From contig NZ_SPQS01000005.1 in the NCBI RefSeq assembly GCF_004570865.1, positions 124,001 to 188,000 of the forward strand: a stretch of 64,000 nt of DNA, in the 5' to 3' direction. A model generated the notes under the pieces. That model ran no database searches. It was given only the letters and a program-made list of their open reading frames with translations, and had not been told where the DNA came from. Positions 8,613 to 17,490 of this stretch are shown piece after piece. Source of the DNA: Bradyrhizobium frederickii. GTDB taxonomy: Bacteria > Pseudomonadota > Alphaproteobacteria > Rhizobiales > Xanthobacteraceae. Position 1 is the stretch's first letter; every line of letters starts with the position of its first letter. A program made the position numbers and the translations under genes.

Positions 8613-9383
8613 TTATTGCGTCAGGAACAGCGCAAAAGGCTCTTCCACCGTGCGGCGCAGATGTTTTCGATACAGGGCGTGGTTGGCATCGTCGGGCGCA
8701 ACCCGCCCCAAGGATGGCTGCGGGACGTTCCTGAGCGGCACGTAGGCGATCGGGGCCGCGATCGGCGTGAGCTGCGAACCAGGGCCTGCACGGAGCGTCG
8801 AGATGATGCCGTACATCTCGCCGGCGACCGTCGGCCGCGACACCGTGATCACGCGATGCTGGCCGTGCTTGACGATGACGAGGTAGATGAAGCCCGATTG
8901 ATGGGGAACGGCGACTTCGCCGGTATGCTCGTAGGCGGCATCGGTTCGATCGCCCTCGCGGAAAACCAGAGAAGAGACTTTCGGCTCCCAGATGATCTCG
9001 GTGCGGTAGGCGAAAATCGCGTCCTTGTCGCCAAAGGACGGCCGCAACGTGATGTAGACGTCTTCGAGCCAGGTCACGGCGCGATGCGCATAGGAGCCGA
9101 GGCTGTCGGGAGCGACATCGTTGCCGGCCTGAGGCGCCGGCACGACGGGGCTCTTGCGTAAGGAGACGCCCAGTGCCTGCTCCAGCCGGACCGTCGTCGC
9201 CAGCGTGAACGGGCGTCGTCCGCCGAGCACCTTCTCCAGCGTCGAGAGGCTGAGCTTGGCCTGCTCGGCCAGCGCCTGCCGGGAAATCCGGCGTCTGGCG
9301 AGCTCCTCGCGAATGGTCTCGGCGATCTCGCGGCTCTGCTCGTCCGAAAGCTGCTTGTCGGAAACCTTGTCCTGCATCTGCAT
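8613..9383 (-). CDS. XRE-type helix-turn-helix regulator with C-terminal sensor-like domain
   Basis: The protein has 256 residues. Residues ~20-75 form an XRE-like helix-turn-helix (RISRQALAEQAKLSLSTLEK followed by GRRPFTLATTVRLEQALGV). The remaining ~150 residues (SYAHRAVTWLEDVYITLRPS and onward) form a beta-rich domain I do not recognise by family; its pattern would suit ligand binding or lipocalin/PAS-like folds. It is divergent from the sortase substrate gene at 9571 across a 187-base gap, which makes it the natural regulator of that system. Marine-type sortase loci usually carry a PdsS/PdsR two-component pair instead, and none is seen here. Confidence 0.75.
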   Translation of the reverse strand: MQMQDKVSDKQLSDEQSREIAETIREELARRRISRQALAEQAKLSLSTLEKVLGGRRPFTLATTVRLEQALGVSLRKSPVVPAPQAGNDVAPDSLGSYAHRAVTWLEDVYITLRPSFGDKDAIFAYRTEIIWEPKVSSLVFREGDRTDAAYEHTGEVAVPHQSGFIYLVIVKHGQHRVITVSRPTVAGEMYGIISTLRAGPGSQLTPIAAPIAYVPLRNVPQPSLGRVAPDDANHALYRKHLRRTVEEPFALFLTQ

Positions 9384-9570
9384 CGTTGGCCCTGCTCCAG
9401 CACAGTCATTCTAGCAGGCCGGACAAACCAGCACAAAACCGCACATGACCACCCCGGCCACGGCGCACCCGGCCGGCCGTGGCGGAACATTGCCGATCAT
9501 TCTGCTCGCGAAAGCGACCGCTCCCGGCGAATGCTCGGAGCCAGCAAACGCCCTTTCGGGAGCAGGCCAA

Positions 9571-11832
9571 ATGGACACCTACGACACAGCCGACGACGAC
9601 GAGCACCCCATGTTGAACCGGCTGATCAAGCTCGGATTGCTTCTTCTCGCGCAGGGCATCGCGGTGATGCTGATGGCCTTCGTGGCCCTGCTCGTCAGCT
9701 TCGGGACGAGTTGGTCGGCAACGACCGAGCAGGCCAGCCTGCTCCAGCCCGGCGATGCCAGATCCGGAAGCCTGCTCCTGAAGGGCGACGGCGCCATCAC
9801 GGAAGCGATCCGCCTCGGCATCGACGTCGACATCACGGTTTCCGGCCCGACCCTGCGCACCCGGGTCACTCAGGTCTTCCGCAACCCGACCCAGGATTGG
9901 GTCGAGGCGACCTATGTCTACCCGCTCGCGACCGGCGGTGCCGTCGATACGCTGAAGATGGTGGTCGGCGACCGCATCATCGTTGGAGACATCAAGGAGC
10001 GGCAGCAGGCACGATTGATCTACGAAGAGGCGCGCCGCGCCGGTCAGAGGGCCGCGCTCACCGAGCAGGAACGGCCGAACATCTTCACCAATTCGGTTGC
10101 CAATATCGGCCCTGGCGAAACCGTGCTGGTGCAGATCGAATACCAGGAGCCTGTGCATCAATCCGGCAAGGAATATTCGCTCCGCCTGCCGCTGGTGATC
10201 GGACCGCGCTACAATCCGGCGCCGATCGTCCAGAGTGTCGATTTCCGCAAGGACGGATCGGGCTGGGGTGCGACGACATCGGACCCGGTAACGGATCGTG
10301 ACCGCATCTCGCCGCCCGTGCTGGATCCCGCCAAGACTGCACCGGTCAATCCGACCAGCATCACGGTGCGCCTGAAGGCCGGCTTCGCGCTTGGCGAGGT
10401 CAAGAGCCACCACCATAATGTCAAGATCGAGAGCCCGGACAGCACGACACGAATCGTCACGCTCGCCGACGGCGCTGTCCCCGCCGACCGCGACTTCGAG
10501 CTGACCTGGAAGCCACTCACCGACAAGGCGCCGTCGGTCGGCCTGTTCCGCGAACGTGTCGGCGATGCCGATTATCTGCTCGCCTTCGTCACTCCGCCCG
10601 GCGCCGAGCAGGCGACAGAAAAGCCGATGCCACGCGAGGTCGTGTTCGTGATCGACAATTCGGGGTCGATGGGCGGCACGTCGATGGTCCAGGCCAAGGC
10701 GAGCCTCGCTTACGCGCTCTCCCGGCTTCAGCCGACCGACCGGTTCAACGTCATTCGCTTCGACGACACCATGGACGTGCTGTTTCCCGCTTCCGTGCCG
10801 GCCGATGCCGCGCATGTCGGCGAGGCAACCTCGTTCGTGAGCGCTTTGCAGGCGCGCGGCGGCACCGAGATGGTGCCGGCGATGCGCGCAGCGCTGGCCG
10901 ACAAGCTCGGCGACACCGGCATGGTTCGCCAGGTCGTCTTCCTGACCGACGGCGCAATCGGCAACGAGCAGCAATTGTTCGAAACGATCACGGCGATGCG
11001 CGGCCGTTCGCGTGTCTTCATGGTCGGCATCGGGTCGGCACCCAACACCTATCTGATGACCCGCGCCGCCGAGCTCGGCCGCGGGGCCTTTACCCATATC
11101 GGCTCCGTCGAGCAGGTGGAGGAACGCATGCGCAGCCTGTTCGCCAAGCTCGAAAACCCGGCCGTGACTGGTCTCGCCGCGAAGTTCTCCGAGGCCAACG
11201 CCGACGTCACCCCGGCGATTATCCCCGACGTCTATCGCGACGAGCCGCTGGTGCTGGCGGCAAAGCTCGACAAGCTCGCGGGCGCGCTCGAGATCAGGGG
11301 GCGCGTCGGCGACCGCCCATGGTCGGTGACCCTGCCGCTGCAACATGCCGCCGAGGGCAAGGGCCTGTCGAAACTCTGGGCCAAGCGCAAGATCGGTGAC
11401 GCCGAAGTGGCGCGCGCCATGCGGGAGCTCGCACACGAGGAGGCGGACAAGGCGATCCTGGCGCTGGCGCTCGACCATCAGATCGTCACGCGCCTGACCA
11501 GCCTGGTCGCCGTCGACAAGACGCCGAGCCGCCCCGAAGGCGCGCCGCTCAAGCTCAGCGAATTGCCGATCAACCTGCCGGCCGGCTGGGATTTCGAGAA
11601 GGTGTTCGGCGAACGGCCGCAGATCCCGGCGCAGCTGCGCGAGCGCCATGCCGATGCGGGCACCTCACCGGCCATGCGGCGCCCGACACCCGCAGCGCCC
11701 GATGCGATCCGTCTGCCCAAGACGGCGACCTCGGCCGAACTGAAGATGATCGCAGGCCTGATCCTGATCGTGCTTGCCCTGGTCCTGTTCGCGTTCAACC
11801 GGCGTCGGCCCTTGCTCACCAACGCCGCTTGA
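9571..11832 (+). CDS. VIT/VWA-domain sortase target protein (marine proteobacterial type)
   Basis: The protein has 753 residues. After a short N-terminus comes a membrane/signal segment (LNRLIKLGLLLLAQGIAVML). Then follow a VIT domain (~70-190, SGPTLRTRVTQVFRNPTQDW) and a von Willebrand A domain with an intact MIDAS (DNSGSMGG, Asp362). At the C-terminus, LPKTAT at ~715-720 is followed by a hydrophobic helix and NRRRP, the classical layout of a sortase sorting signal. The likely family is TIGR03788. The product should be anchored or processed at the cell envelope by the sortase at 12013. ATG 9571 is chosen because GGGAGCAGG lies just upstream; the ATG at 9610 is a second option. Confidence 0.88.
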   Translation: MDTYDTADDDEHPMLNRLIKLGLLLLAQGIAVMLMAFVALLVSFGTSWSATTEQASLLQPGDARSGSLLLKGDGAITEAIRLGIDVDITVSGPTLRTRVTQVFRNPTQDWVEATYVYPLATGGAVDTLKMVVGDRIIVGDIKERQQARLIYEEARRAGQRAALTEQERPNIFTNSVANIGPGETVLVQIEYQEPVHQSGKEYSLRLPLVIGPRYNPAPIVQSVDFRKDGSGWGATTSDPVTDRDRISPPVLDPAKTAPVNPTSITVRLKAGFALGEVKSHHHNVKIESPDSTTRIVTLADGAVPADRDFELTWKPLTDKAPSVGLFRERVGDADYLLAFVTPPGAEQATEKPMPREVVFVIDNSGSMGGTSMVQAKASLAYALSRLQPTDRFNVIRFDDTMDVLFPASVPADAAHVGEATSFVSALQARGGTEMVPAMRAALADKLGDTGMVRQVVFLTDGAIGNEQQLFETITAMRGRSRVFMVGIGSAPNTYLMTRAAELGRGAFTHIGSVEQVEERMRSLFAKLENPAVTGLAAKFSEANADVTPAIIPDVYRDEPLVLAAKLDKLAGALEIRGRVGDRPWSVTLPLQHAAEGKGLSKLWAKRKIGDAEVARAMRELAHEEADKAILALALDHQIVTRLTSLVAVDKTPSRPEGAPLKLSELPINLPAGWDFEKVFGERPQIPAQLRERHADAGTSPAMRRPTPAAPDAIRLPKTATSAELKMIAGLILIVLALVLFAFNRRRPLLTNAA

Positions 11833-11859
11833 GAGAGGAGCTCCCCGACTCCTCTGTTA

Positions 11860-11908
11860 GCGCGCGCGGCTGCCTGTCCCGTAACCAACGGCCGCGCGCG
11901 CCTTTTTT
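11860..11908 (+). terminator. Strong rho-independent terminator between sortase target and sortase
   Basis: GCGCGCGCGGC (11860-11870) and GCCGCGCGCGC (11891-11901) are perfect 11-base inverted arms, followed by C and six T. It lies 28 bases after the target gene, so the sortase is probably transcribed partly or wholly from another promoter. Confidence 0.85.
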
Positions 11909-11913
11909 GGGGA

Positions 11914-11998
11914 CGTCATTGCGAGGAGCGAGCGACGAAGCAATCCAGGCTTCCGCTCCGGAGACAGTCTGGATTGCTTCGCTTCGCTCGCAATGACG
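11914..11998. repeat. Intergenic palindromic repeat, family C
   Basis: CGTCATTGCGAGGAGCGAGC and GCTTCGCTCGCAATGACG are inverted, with AGCAATCCAG and CTGGATTGCT nested inside. It lies just before the sortase ribosome site. A sister copy is at 53473-53552. Confidence 0.85.
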
Positions 11999-12012
11999 GA
12001 AGGAGAAGCACG

Positions 12013-12669
12013 ATGCCTCGCCTCATATCTCCTCTGGTTCTGGCCCTGATCGGCCTCTTCCTGTTCGGCGACGGCGCCTACATCCACGCCAAGGCACGGC
12101 TCGCCCAAATGCTGCTGGAGCGGGCGTTCGACCGAAGCATCGCGACGGGACAGGCGGTGAAGCCATGGTCGTGGGCCGACACCTGGCCGGTGGCGCGGAT
12201 CGAGGTCAAGCGGATCGGTGCCAGCGCCATCGTGCTGGAAGGCGCGAGCGGACAGGCGCTGGCGTTTGGCCCCGGCCATATCCACCAAACAGCCGATGCG
12301 GGTGAACGCGGGACTGCCGTCTATGCCGCCCATCGCGACACTCATTTCCGCTTCCTGCGCAATGTCGTCATTGGGGACATCATCGATGTCACACGTCGCG
12401 ACGGTCGACATTTCCGCTATCGCGCAGATTCCTCGGCCGTGGTCCGTTTCGATGCATCGGGAATCGACGCCACGACACAAGGTTTCGAGCTTGTTCTCGC
12501 GACCTGCTGGCCATTCGACGCGGTCACCTCGGGCCCCGAGCGCTACATCCTGCATGCAACATTGATCGGAACCGACAAGTCGCCTACTGCGCCAGCGACA
12601 CGCGCCAGTGTCGCTCATTCCACCACACGGCATACCCCCGTGGTTGCCAGTCCGAAGGACTCGCCATAG
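12013..12669 (+). CDS. Class GN (marine proteobacterial) sortase
   Basis: This 218-residue cysteine transpeptidase is expected to cleave the LPKTAT signal of the preceding VIT/VWA protein. The N-terminal helix (SPLVLALIGLFLFGDGAYI) anchors it in the inner membrane, with the catalytic domain outside. The catalytic triad is visible: His107 in VYAAHRDTHF, Cys165 in LATCWPF and Arg177 in GPERYIL. ATG 12013 has GGAAGGAGAAG 4-6 bases upstream. Its closest family is TIGR03784, known mainly from marine Gram-negatives. The C-terminal ~25 residues (TAPATRASVAHSTTRHTPVV) are low complexity and outside the fold. Confidence 0.92.
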   Translation: MPRLISPLVLALIGLFLFGDGAYIHAKARLAQMLLERAFDRSIATGQAVKPWSWADTWPVARIEVKRIGASAIVLEGASGQALAFGPGHIHQTADAGERGTAVYAAHRDTHFRFLRNVVIGDIIDVTRRDGRHFRYRADSSAVVRFDASGIDATTQGFELVLATCWPFDAVTSGPERYILHATLIGTDKSPTAPATRASVAHSTTRHTPVVASPKDSP

Positions 12670-12715
12670 AACGGAGTGGCACTCGACCAAGAAGAACAAC
12701 AGGTGAGGTCACGGC

Positions 12716-14932
12716 ATGGAAGCCCAGGTGTCTGCTGCATCCGCGTTCCATCCATGGTCTCCACCGTCCGATGCCAGCGACATCGTCAAGGGCATCCACG
12801 CGATGCTGCATCCGCGCAACATCGTGCTGGTGGGCGCGACCGACAAGCCTGGCAATTATGCCGAACGCATCTGGAACAATCTGATCAAGTACGGTTACGA
12901 GGGCGGCCTCTATCCGGTCAACGCCAAGCGCGACACTATCTGGGGCGTTCCCTGCTACAAGGATTTTGCGAGCCTCCCGGAGAAGCCCGATCACGTTCTG
13001 GTGCTGGTGCCGGCGCGTTCTGCCGTACAGGTGATCCGCGACGCCGCGGCGGCCGGCGCGCGCTCGGCCACTATCGTCACCTCCGGCTTCAGCGAGCTGC
13101 AGGACGAGGAAAGCCAAAAGCTCGCCGCCGAATTGCAGGCGGCCGTGCGCGAGACAGGACTTGCGGTCACGGGGCCGAACTGCCTCGGCAATCTGAGTGC
13201 CGGCGAAAAGCTCTTCACCAACATCGATGACCGTGTCGTGACCATGGAGCAGGGCGCGGTGGCGATCGCCGGACAGTCCGGTGCCATCGTCATGGCAATC
13301 CGTCAAGCGCTGGAGGATCGCGGCGTCGGCGTCGGCTACATGGTGACAACAGGCAATGAGACCGGGCTCGAGACGCCGGACCTGATGCGCTATTTCGCCG
13401 AGGATCCGAGCGTCAAGGTGATCGTCGTCTATCTCGAAGGCGTACGCAACACCAGGGCGTTCCGCGACGCCTGCAAGGCGGCGCGCGCCGCCAGCAAGCC
13501 CGTGATCGCGCTCAAGCTCGGCGCCTCCGAAGGCGGCCGCGCTGCGGCGATGGCACACACCGGCGCGCTTGCGGGCTCGATCGAGACGTTCGATGCCGTT
13601 GCAACGCGCGAAGGCGTGATCCGGGTCGGTGGGCTCGACGAGCTGATCGAGACCACCGAATGCTTCGTCCACGCGGCCGTGCCCAAAGGCGACCGGCTCG
13701 CCGCCGTCACGCTGTCGGGCGGCAAGCGCGGCATGCTGATCGACGCCTTTGACGCAGAGGGCCTGAAGTTTGCGCCGCTGAGCCCGCATGTCAGCTCGGA
13801 GCTGGCGAAGATGCTCGGACCGGGCTCGATCGTCGGCAATCCGCTCGACGCCGGCTTTGCCGCGGTCGTCGATCCGTCCGTCTATATGAAGTCGATCAAG
13901 CTGATGATCGACGATCCCGATATCGACATCGTCATCGTCGATGCCGAGCTGCCGAAGGCGCCGCACGAGCTGCGCGAGCGCAATCTGCGCATCGTCGACG
14001 AGATGGCGGGCAAGGGCGGCAAGCCGGTGATCTACATCAGCGCGATGTCGATCGGCTTCACCGAATTTACCAAGTCCTTGCGCAAGTCGCTGCCGCATCT
14101 CGCGGTCATGCAGGGCATGGACCGGGCGGTGACTGCGATCAAGTCGCTGCTCGCCTACGCCAGGCTGCGCAAGGAGGTGCCCGACATCGTCTCGAGCTCG
14201 AAGCCCGCCGCGCGCGCCGTGCTGGAGAAGGCGCTGAAATCTGCAAGCGGCGCCGCGCTCGACGAGGTCGCCTCGAAGAAGCTTCTGAAGGCGTATGGCA
14301 TTCCGATCTCGAAGGAGGCGATCGCACAGACCGCGACGGAAGCCGTAGAGATCGCCAAGCAGATCGGCTTTCCGGTCGTGGCCAAGGTCGTCAGCGCGGA
14401 GATCCTGCACAAGTCCGACATCGGCGGCGTTGTGCTGAACCTGAACAGCGCGGCCGAGGTGAAGAAGGCGTTCGCCGATATCACGGCCCGGGTGAGTAGG
14501 TTGAAGGGCAAGCCGAGGCTCGACGGCGTTCTGATCGCGCAGCAGGTCAAGGCCGAGCTCGAGCTCGTGGTCGGCGCCTCGCTCGATGCCGAGATGGGGC
14601 CTGTCGTGCTGTTCGGCACCGGTGGCATCGACATCGAGCTGATGAAAGACGTCGCGCTCGCCGGCGCGCCGCTGGACGAGGCCGAGGCGCGGCTCCTGAT
14701 CGGCCGTACCAAGGCCGGCATCAAGATGCGCGGCTATCGCGGCAAGCCGGCCCTGCACGAAGCCTCCGCGGTGAAGGCGCTGGTCGGCCTGTCCAATTTG
14801 ATCGCGGATGCCGGCGACCGGATCGCCTCGATCGACGTCAACCCGTTCCTGATCAACACCAGGACCGGCGTGGCCGTCGATGCCCTGATCGTGCTGAACA
14901 ATGCTGCGGCAAAAGGGGCGGCGGGACATTGA
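12716..14932 (+). CDS. NDP-forming acyl-CoA synthetase (acetate-CoA ligase family), fused alpha-beta
   Basis: The protein has 738 residues. Residues ~25-150 form the CoA-binding domain (RNIVLVGATDKPGNYAERIW). The succinyl-CoA ligase-like domains follow, with the catalytic phosphohistidine at His281 in AAMAHTGALAGS. An ATP-grasp domain spans ~500-735 (KKLLKAYGIPISKEAIAQTA, FPVVAKVVSAEILHKSDIGG, SIDVNPFLI). The enzyme interconverts acyl-CoA + NDP + Pi with acid + CoA + NTP. No acetyltransferase domain is attached, unlike Pat proteins. The start is supported by AGGTGAGG 6 bases before ATG. The acyl group is not predictable, and the neighbours give no clear pathway. Confidence 0.9.
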   Translation: MEAQVSAASAFHPWSPPSDASDIVKGIHAMLHPRNIVLVGATDKPGNYAERIWNNLIKYGYEGGLYPVNAKRDTIWGVPCYKDFASLPEKPDHVLVLVPARSAVQVIRDAAAAGARSATIVTSGFSELQDEESQKLAAELQAAVRETGLAVTGPNCLGNLSAGEKLFTNIDDRVVTMEQGAVAIAGQSGAIVMAIRQALEDRGVGVGYMVTTGNETGLETPDLMRYFAEDPSVKVIVVYLEGVRNTRAFRDACKAARAASKPVIALKLGASEGGRAAAMAHTGALAGSIETFDAVATREGVIRVGGLDELIETTECFVHAAVPKGDRLAAVTLSGGKRGMLIDAFDAEGLKFAPLSPHVSSELAKMLGPGSIVGNPLDAGFAAVVDPSVYMKSIKLMIDDPDIDIVIVDAELPKAPHELRERNLRIVDEMAGKGGKPVIYISAMSIGFTEFTKSLRKSLPHLAVMQGMDRAVTAIKSLLAYARLRKEVPDIVSSSKPAARAVLEKALKSASGAALDEVASKKLLKAYGIPISKEAIAQTATEAVEIAKQIGFPVVAKVVSAEILHKSDIGGVVLNLNSAAEVKKAFADITARVSRLKGKPRLDGVLIAQQVKAELELVVGASLDAEMGPVVLFGTGGIDIELMKDVALAGAPLDEAEARLLIGRTKAGIKMRGYRGKPALHEASAVKALVGLSNLIADAGDRIASIDVNPFLINTRTGVAVDALIVLNNAAAKGAAGH

Positions 14933-14945
14933 GACGCCGTAGCCC

Positions 14946-15028
14946 GTAGGGCGGATTAGCGCAGCGCAATCCGCCACTCCATAAGACAGGCGAAGAAGGC
15001 GGCGGGTTACGCTTCGCTAACCCGCCCT
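14946..15028. repeat. Intergenic palindromic repeat, family B variant
   Basis: GTAGGGCGGATTAGCGCAGC and GCTTCGCTAACCCGCCCT are inverted arms around a variable centre. The closely similar copy at 44403-44492 shares the GGATTAGC and CGCTAACC arms. Confidence 0.8.
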
Positions 15029-15082
15029 CCTTACATTGCGGCCTTCTTCCAACTTCCCTGCTTTGGCCTTAGACTCAGCCTC

Positions 15083-15913
15083 ATGGCACGTGCGAGCAAT
15101 CTGGTGATCGGAACGGCGACGCTGGCGGCGATCGCCGTGGCGTTCGGCGGCCTGCTCGGCGTGCAGAAATGGCGCACCATCCAGAGCCGCAGCCAGTTGC
15201 GCGTGGTGTTCGAGGGCGGCTCCGCCAGCGGCCTGCGCCGCGGCGGCCCGGTCAATTTCGACGGTGTGCCGGCCGGCCAGATCCGCTCGATCAAGCTGGA
15301 GAGTCCGCGCCGGATTGTGGCGCTGGTGATGCTCGACAATACCGCGCCGATCCGCAAGGACACTGTGGCGGGCATCGAGTTCCAGGGCCTCACCGGCGTC
15401 GCCGCGATCTCACTGATCGGGGGCGCTCCCTCCGCGCCACCGGTGCCGCTGGACTCGGACGGCGTCCCCGTCCTGACCGCCGATCTCAGCGACGCCGAAA
15501 CCATCGTCGAAACCCTGCACAGTGTCGACCGCGCGATCGTCAGCAATGCCCCCGCAATCAAGGAGGGCCTGAGCACGTTCGAAAATTACACGGCCGGTCT
15601 CCGGAGCAAGGGCACCGAGATCGATTCCGTGATGGCCAAGGTCGACAGCGCCTTCGCGGGCTTCGACAAGGCGGTCACGAAGATCGAGGGCGTGGTGCCC
15701 GGCTTCGTCGACGGCAAGGCCGACGAGCTGTTCGAGAAGATCAAGGGACTGCACGAGCTTGCCGACACCATGAAGAAGAAGTCGGCGGGCTATCTCGAGG
15801 ACATCCGTCGCTCACTGCTCGATGTCAGCGAAGCCGCCAACAAGATGAGCGGGATACCCACGCCCGCCGCCGCCCCGCGCCCGCCGCGCAAGCCTGCACA
15901 GCAGAAGCGCTGA
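15083..15913 (+). CDS. MlaD/MCE-domain protein
   Basis: The protein has 276 residues. A signal-anchor helix (NLVIGTATLAAIAVAFGGLL) precedes a single MCE domain at ~35-115 (LRVVFEGGSASGLRRGGPVN, GVPAGQIRSIKLES, TVAGIEFQGLTGVAAISLIG). The rest is an amphipathic/coiled region (~150-260, e.g. MAKVDSAFAGFDKAVTKIEG) and a proline/alanine/lysine tail. MCE proteins form hexameric rings that carry lipids across the periplasm. They normally sit beside MlaE/MlaF permease and ATPase genes, and none is visible here. The stop lies 1 base from the convergent amiE stop. Confidence 0.88.
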   Translation: MARASNLVIGTATLAAIAVAFGGLLGVQKWRTIQSRSQLRVVFEGGSASGLRRGGPVNFDGVPAGQIRSIKLESPRRIVALVMLDNTAPIRKDTVAGIEFQGLTGVAAISLIGGAPSAPPVPLDSDGVPVLTADLSDAETIVETLHSVDRAIVSNAPAIKEGLSTFENYTAGLRSKGTEIDSVMAKVDSAFAGFDKAVTKIEGVVPGFVDGKADELFEKIKGLHELADTMKKKSAGYLEDIRRSLLDVSEAANKMSGIPTPAAAPRPPRKPAQQKR

Positions 15914-15914
15914 T

Positions 15915-16955
15915 CTAGTAATTGGACGCCGCCGCCTCATTTGGGATGCCGTCGATCGGACACTCCTCGGTCCCCGGCGTCGCGCGGGTCATCGCCTCGA
16001 CCATGTCGCGCGTTCCTTCGGGATCCCTGATCCAGTTCTTGTAGAAATCATACGGGCACGCCGCGACGCCGCGCGGGCTGTCGCCGGAATTGATCATGCC
16101 GGTGTAACCGCGGTGGACCAGCTTGTAGAGATGGTTCTGCGACTGGCCGTTGCGGCGCGCATCGCGGATCAGGTGTTTCGAGAGCTGCGCATATTGGATG
16201 CCGTAATCCTCCTCGCCGCATTCGCCGAGCGTGCGGCCGTCGAAGCCGATGATCGCGGAATGGCCGAAATAGGAATAGACGCCGTCGAAGCCGGCGGCAT
16301 TGGCGACCGCGACATAGACGTTGTTGGCCCATGCCATCGCCTTGGAGATCATGACCTGCTGCTCCTTGGCCGGGTACATGTAGCCCTGGCAACGCACGAT
16401 CAGCTCGGCGCCCTTCATGGCGCAGTCGCGCCAGATCTCCGGATAATTGCCGTCGTCGCAGATGATCAGGCTGACCTTGAGCCCTTTCGGCCCCTCTGAC
16501 ACGTAGGTGCAGTTGCCCGGGTACCAGCCCTCGATCGGCACCCATGGCATGATCTTGCGGTACTTCTGCACGATCTCGCCCTTGTCGTTCATCAGGATCA
16601 GGGTGTTGTAGGGCGCCTTGTGCGGATGCTCCTCGTGGCGCTCACCGGTCAGCGAGAACACGCCCCACACCTTCGCCTTGCGGCAGGCCTCGGCGAAGAT
16701 CGCGGTTTCCTCGCCCGGCACCACCGAGGCTGTCTCGTACATCTCCTTGGAGTCGTACATGATGCCTTGCGTGGAATATTCCGGGAAGATCACGAGGTCC
16801 ATGCCGGGCAGGCCGACCTTCATGCCGACGATCATGTCGGCGATCTTGCGGGCGTTCTCGAGCACCTCGGCCTTGGTGTGCAGGCGGGGCATCTTGTAAT
16901 TGACGACCGCGACGCCGACCGTGTCGTTGCTGCTGGAGATGTCACCGTGAAGCAT
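15915..16955 (-). CDS. amiE: Aliphatic amidase
   Basis: At 346 residues, its length matches the family. It hydrolyses short aliphatic amides such as acetamide and propionamide to acid and ammonia. The nitrilase-fold triad falls at the classical positions: Glu59 (FPEYS), Lys134 (KYRKIMPW) and Cys166 (LIICDDGN). The start [20 protein letters not shown] and the stretch [20 protein letters not shown] closely match known AmiE enzymes. I chose ATG 16955, which has ACAGGAG 9 bases upstream; the frame continues to 17312 but only through the neighbouring fmdB. It is the last gene of the urt-fmd series and adds a second amide hydrolase with a broader substrate range than formamidase. Confidence 0.96.
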   Translation of the reverse strand: MLHGDISSSNDTVGVAVVNYKMPRLHTKAEVLENARKIADMIVGMKVGLPGMDLVIFPEYSTQGIMYDSKEMYETASVVPGEETAIFAEACRKAKVWGVFSLTGERHEEHPHKAPYNTLILMNDKGEIVQKYRKIMPWVPIEGWYPGNCTYVSEGPKGLKVSLIICDDGNYPEIWRDCAMKGAELIVRCQGYMYPAKEQQVMISKAMAWANNVYVAVANAAGFDGVYSYFGHSAIIGFDGRTLGECGEEDYGIQYAQLSKHLIRDARRNGQSQNHLYKLVHRGYTGMINSGDSPRGVAACPYDFYKNWIRDPEGTRDMVEAMTRATPGTEECPIDGIPNEAAASNY

Positions 16956-16999
16956 GTTGAGCGCTCCTGTACCTATCTGTTTGATGCTGGCGTGTAGCG

Positions 17000-17377
17000 T
17001 TAGTGGCTGATCATCCAGGGCCGCGCCGTCGGAAAACCCTTGGCGCCGCTTCCGGACTTGGTCATCAGCCGCGCCGGCTTCTTCTTGTCCGGCGAGCCCT
17101 TGTCCTTCGCCGTCTTGCCCGACGAGCAGCAGCCGCAGCCGGGGCCGTGCGAGGCCTTGTATTGCGCCAGCGTCTGCGGTGCGTGCGAGCTGCGCTCGTT
17201 GACCGCATGCGCCTTGCGCTTGTCGGCCGGCATGCAGAAGAAATTCGGGGCGGTCAGAATCACCCGCGGCGCCATGGTCTCGCAGTGCGGACAGCTTTGC
17301 GGATCGTCGCATTCCGCCATCAGGCGCAGGTCCTTGAAGGGACCGCAGTCGTCACAGAGATATTCGTAGACCGGCAT
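17000..17377 (-). CDS. fmdB: FmdB-family zinc-ribbon protein
   Basis: The protein has 125 residues. The N-terminal zinc ribbon ([14 protein letters not shown], then [14 protein letters not shown]) is the FmdB/CxxC regulatory-protein fold. FmdB was named as a possible regulator of the amide operon of Methylophilus. Short homologues of 60-80 residues are common; this one has a long Lys/Ser-rich tail with a second cysteine cluster, [10 protein letters not shown]. It sits between fmdA and amiE on the same strand, 44 bases from amiE. Its exact role, whether DNA binding or enzyme maturation, is not settled for the family. Confidence 0.88.
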   Translation of the reverse strand: MPVYEYLCDDCGPFKDLRLMAECDDPQSCPHCETMAPRVILTAPNFFCMPADKRKAHAVNERSSHAPQTLAQYKASHGPGCGCCSSGKTAKDKGSPDKKKPARLMTKSGSGAKGFPTARPWMISH

Positions 17378-17452
17378 TTACATCATCCCCAACGCGCTGG
17401 CCTGTTCACAACTCGCTGCCACCGCGCATGCGGAGACAGCCCCTCACCCCAA

Positions 17453-17480
17453 CCCTCTCCCCGTAAGAACGGGGAGAGGG
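17453..17480. repeat. 12-base-arm hairpin between fmdA and fmdB
   Basis: CCCTCTCCCCGT and ACGGGGAGAGGG are perfect inverted arms with an AAGA loop. The hairpin lies 10 bases beyond the fmdA stop and belongs to the C/T-rich repeat family D seen at 19483-19639 and 49613-49730. It may partly terminate or stabilise the operon transcript. Confidence 0.75.
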
Positions 17481-17490
17481 AGCGCAAGCG

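Noticed and set aside
9406..11649. 747-codon minus-strand frame opposite the sortase target
   Set aside because: Antisense artefact of high GC. The plus-strand frame has VIT, VWA and sorting-signal motifs and a ribosome site.
12584..14977. 797-codon minus-strand frame opposite the NDP-forming acyl-CoA synthetase
   Set aside because: Composition is dominated by Arg, Asp, His and Gly with no motif; the opposite strand encodes a complete enzyme.
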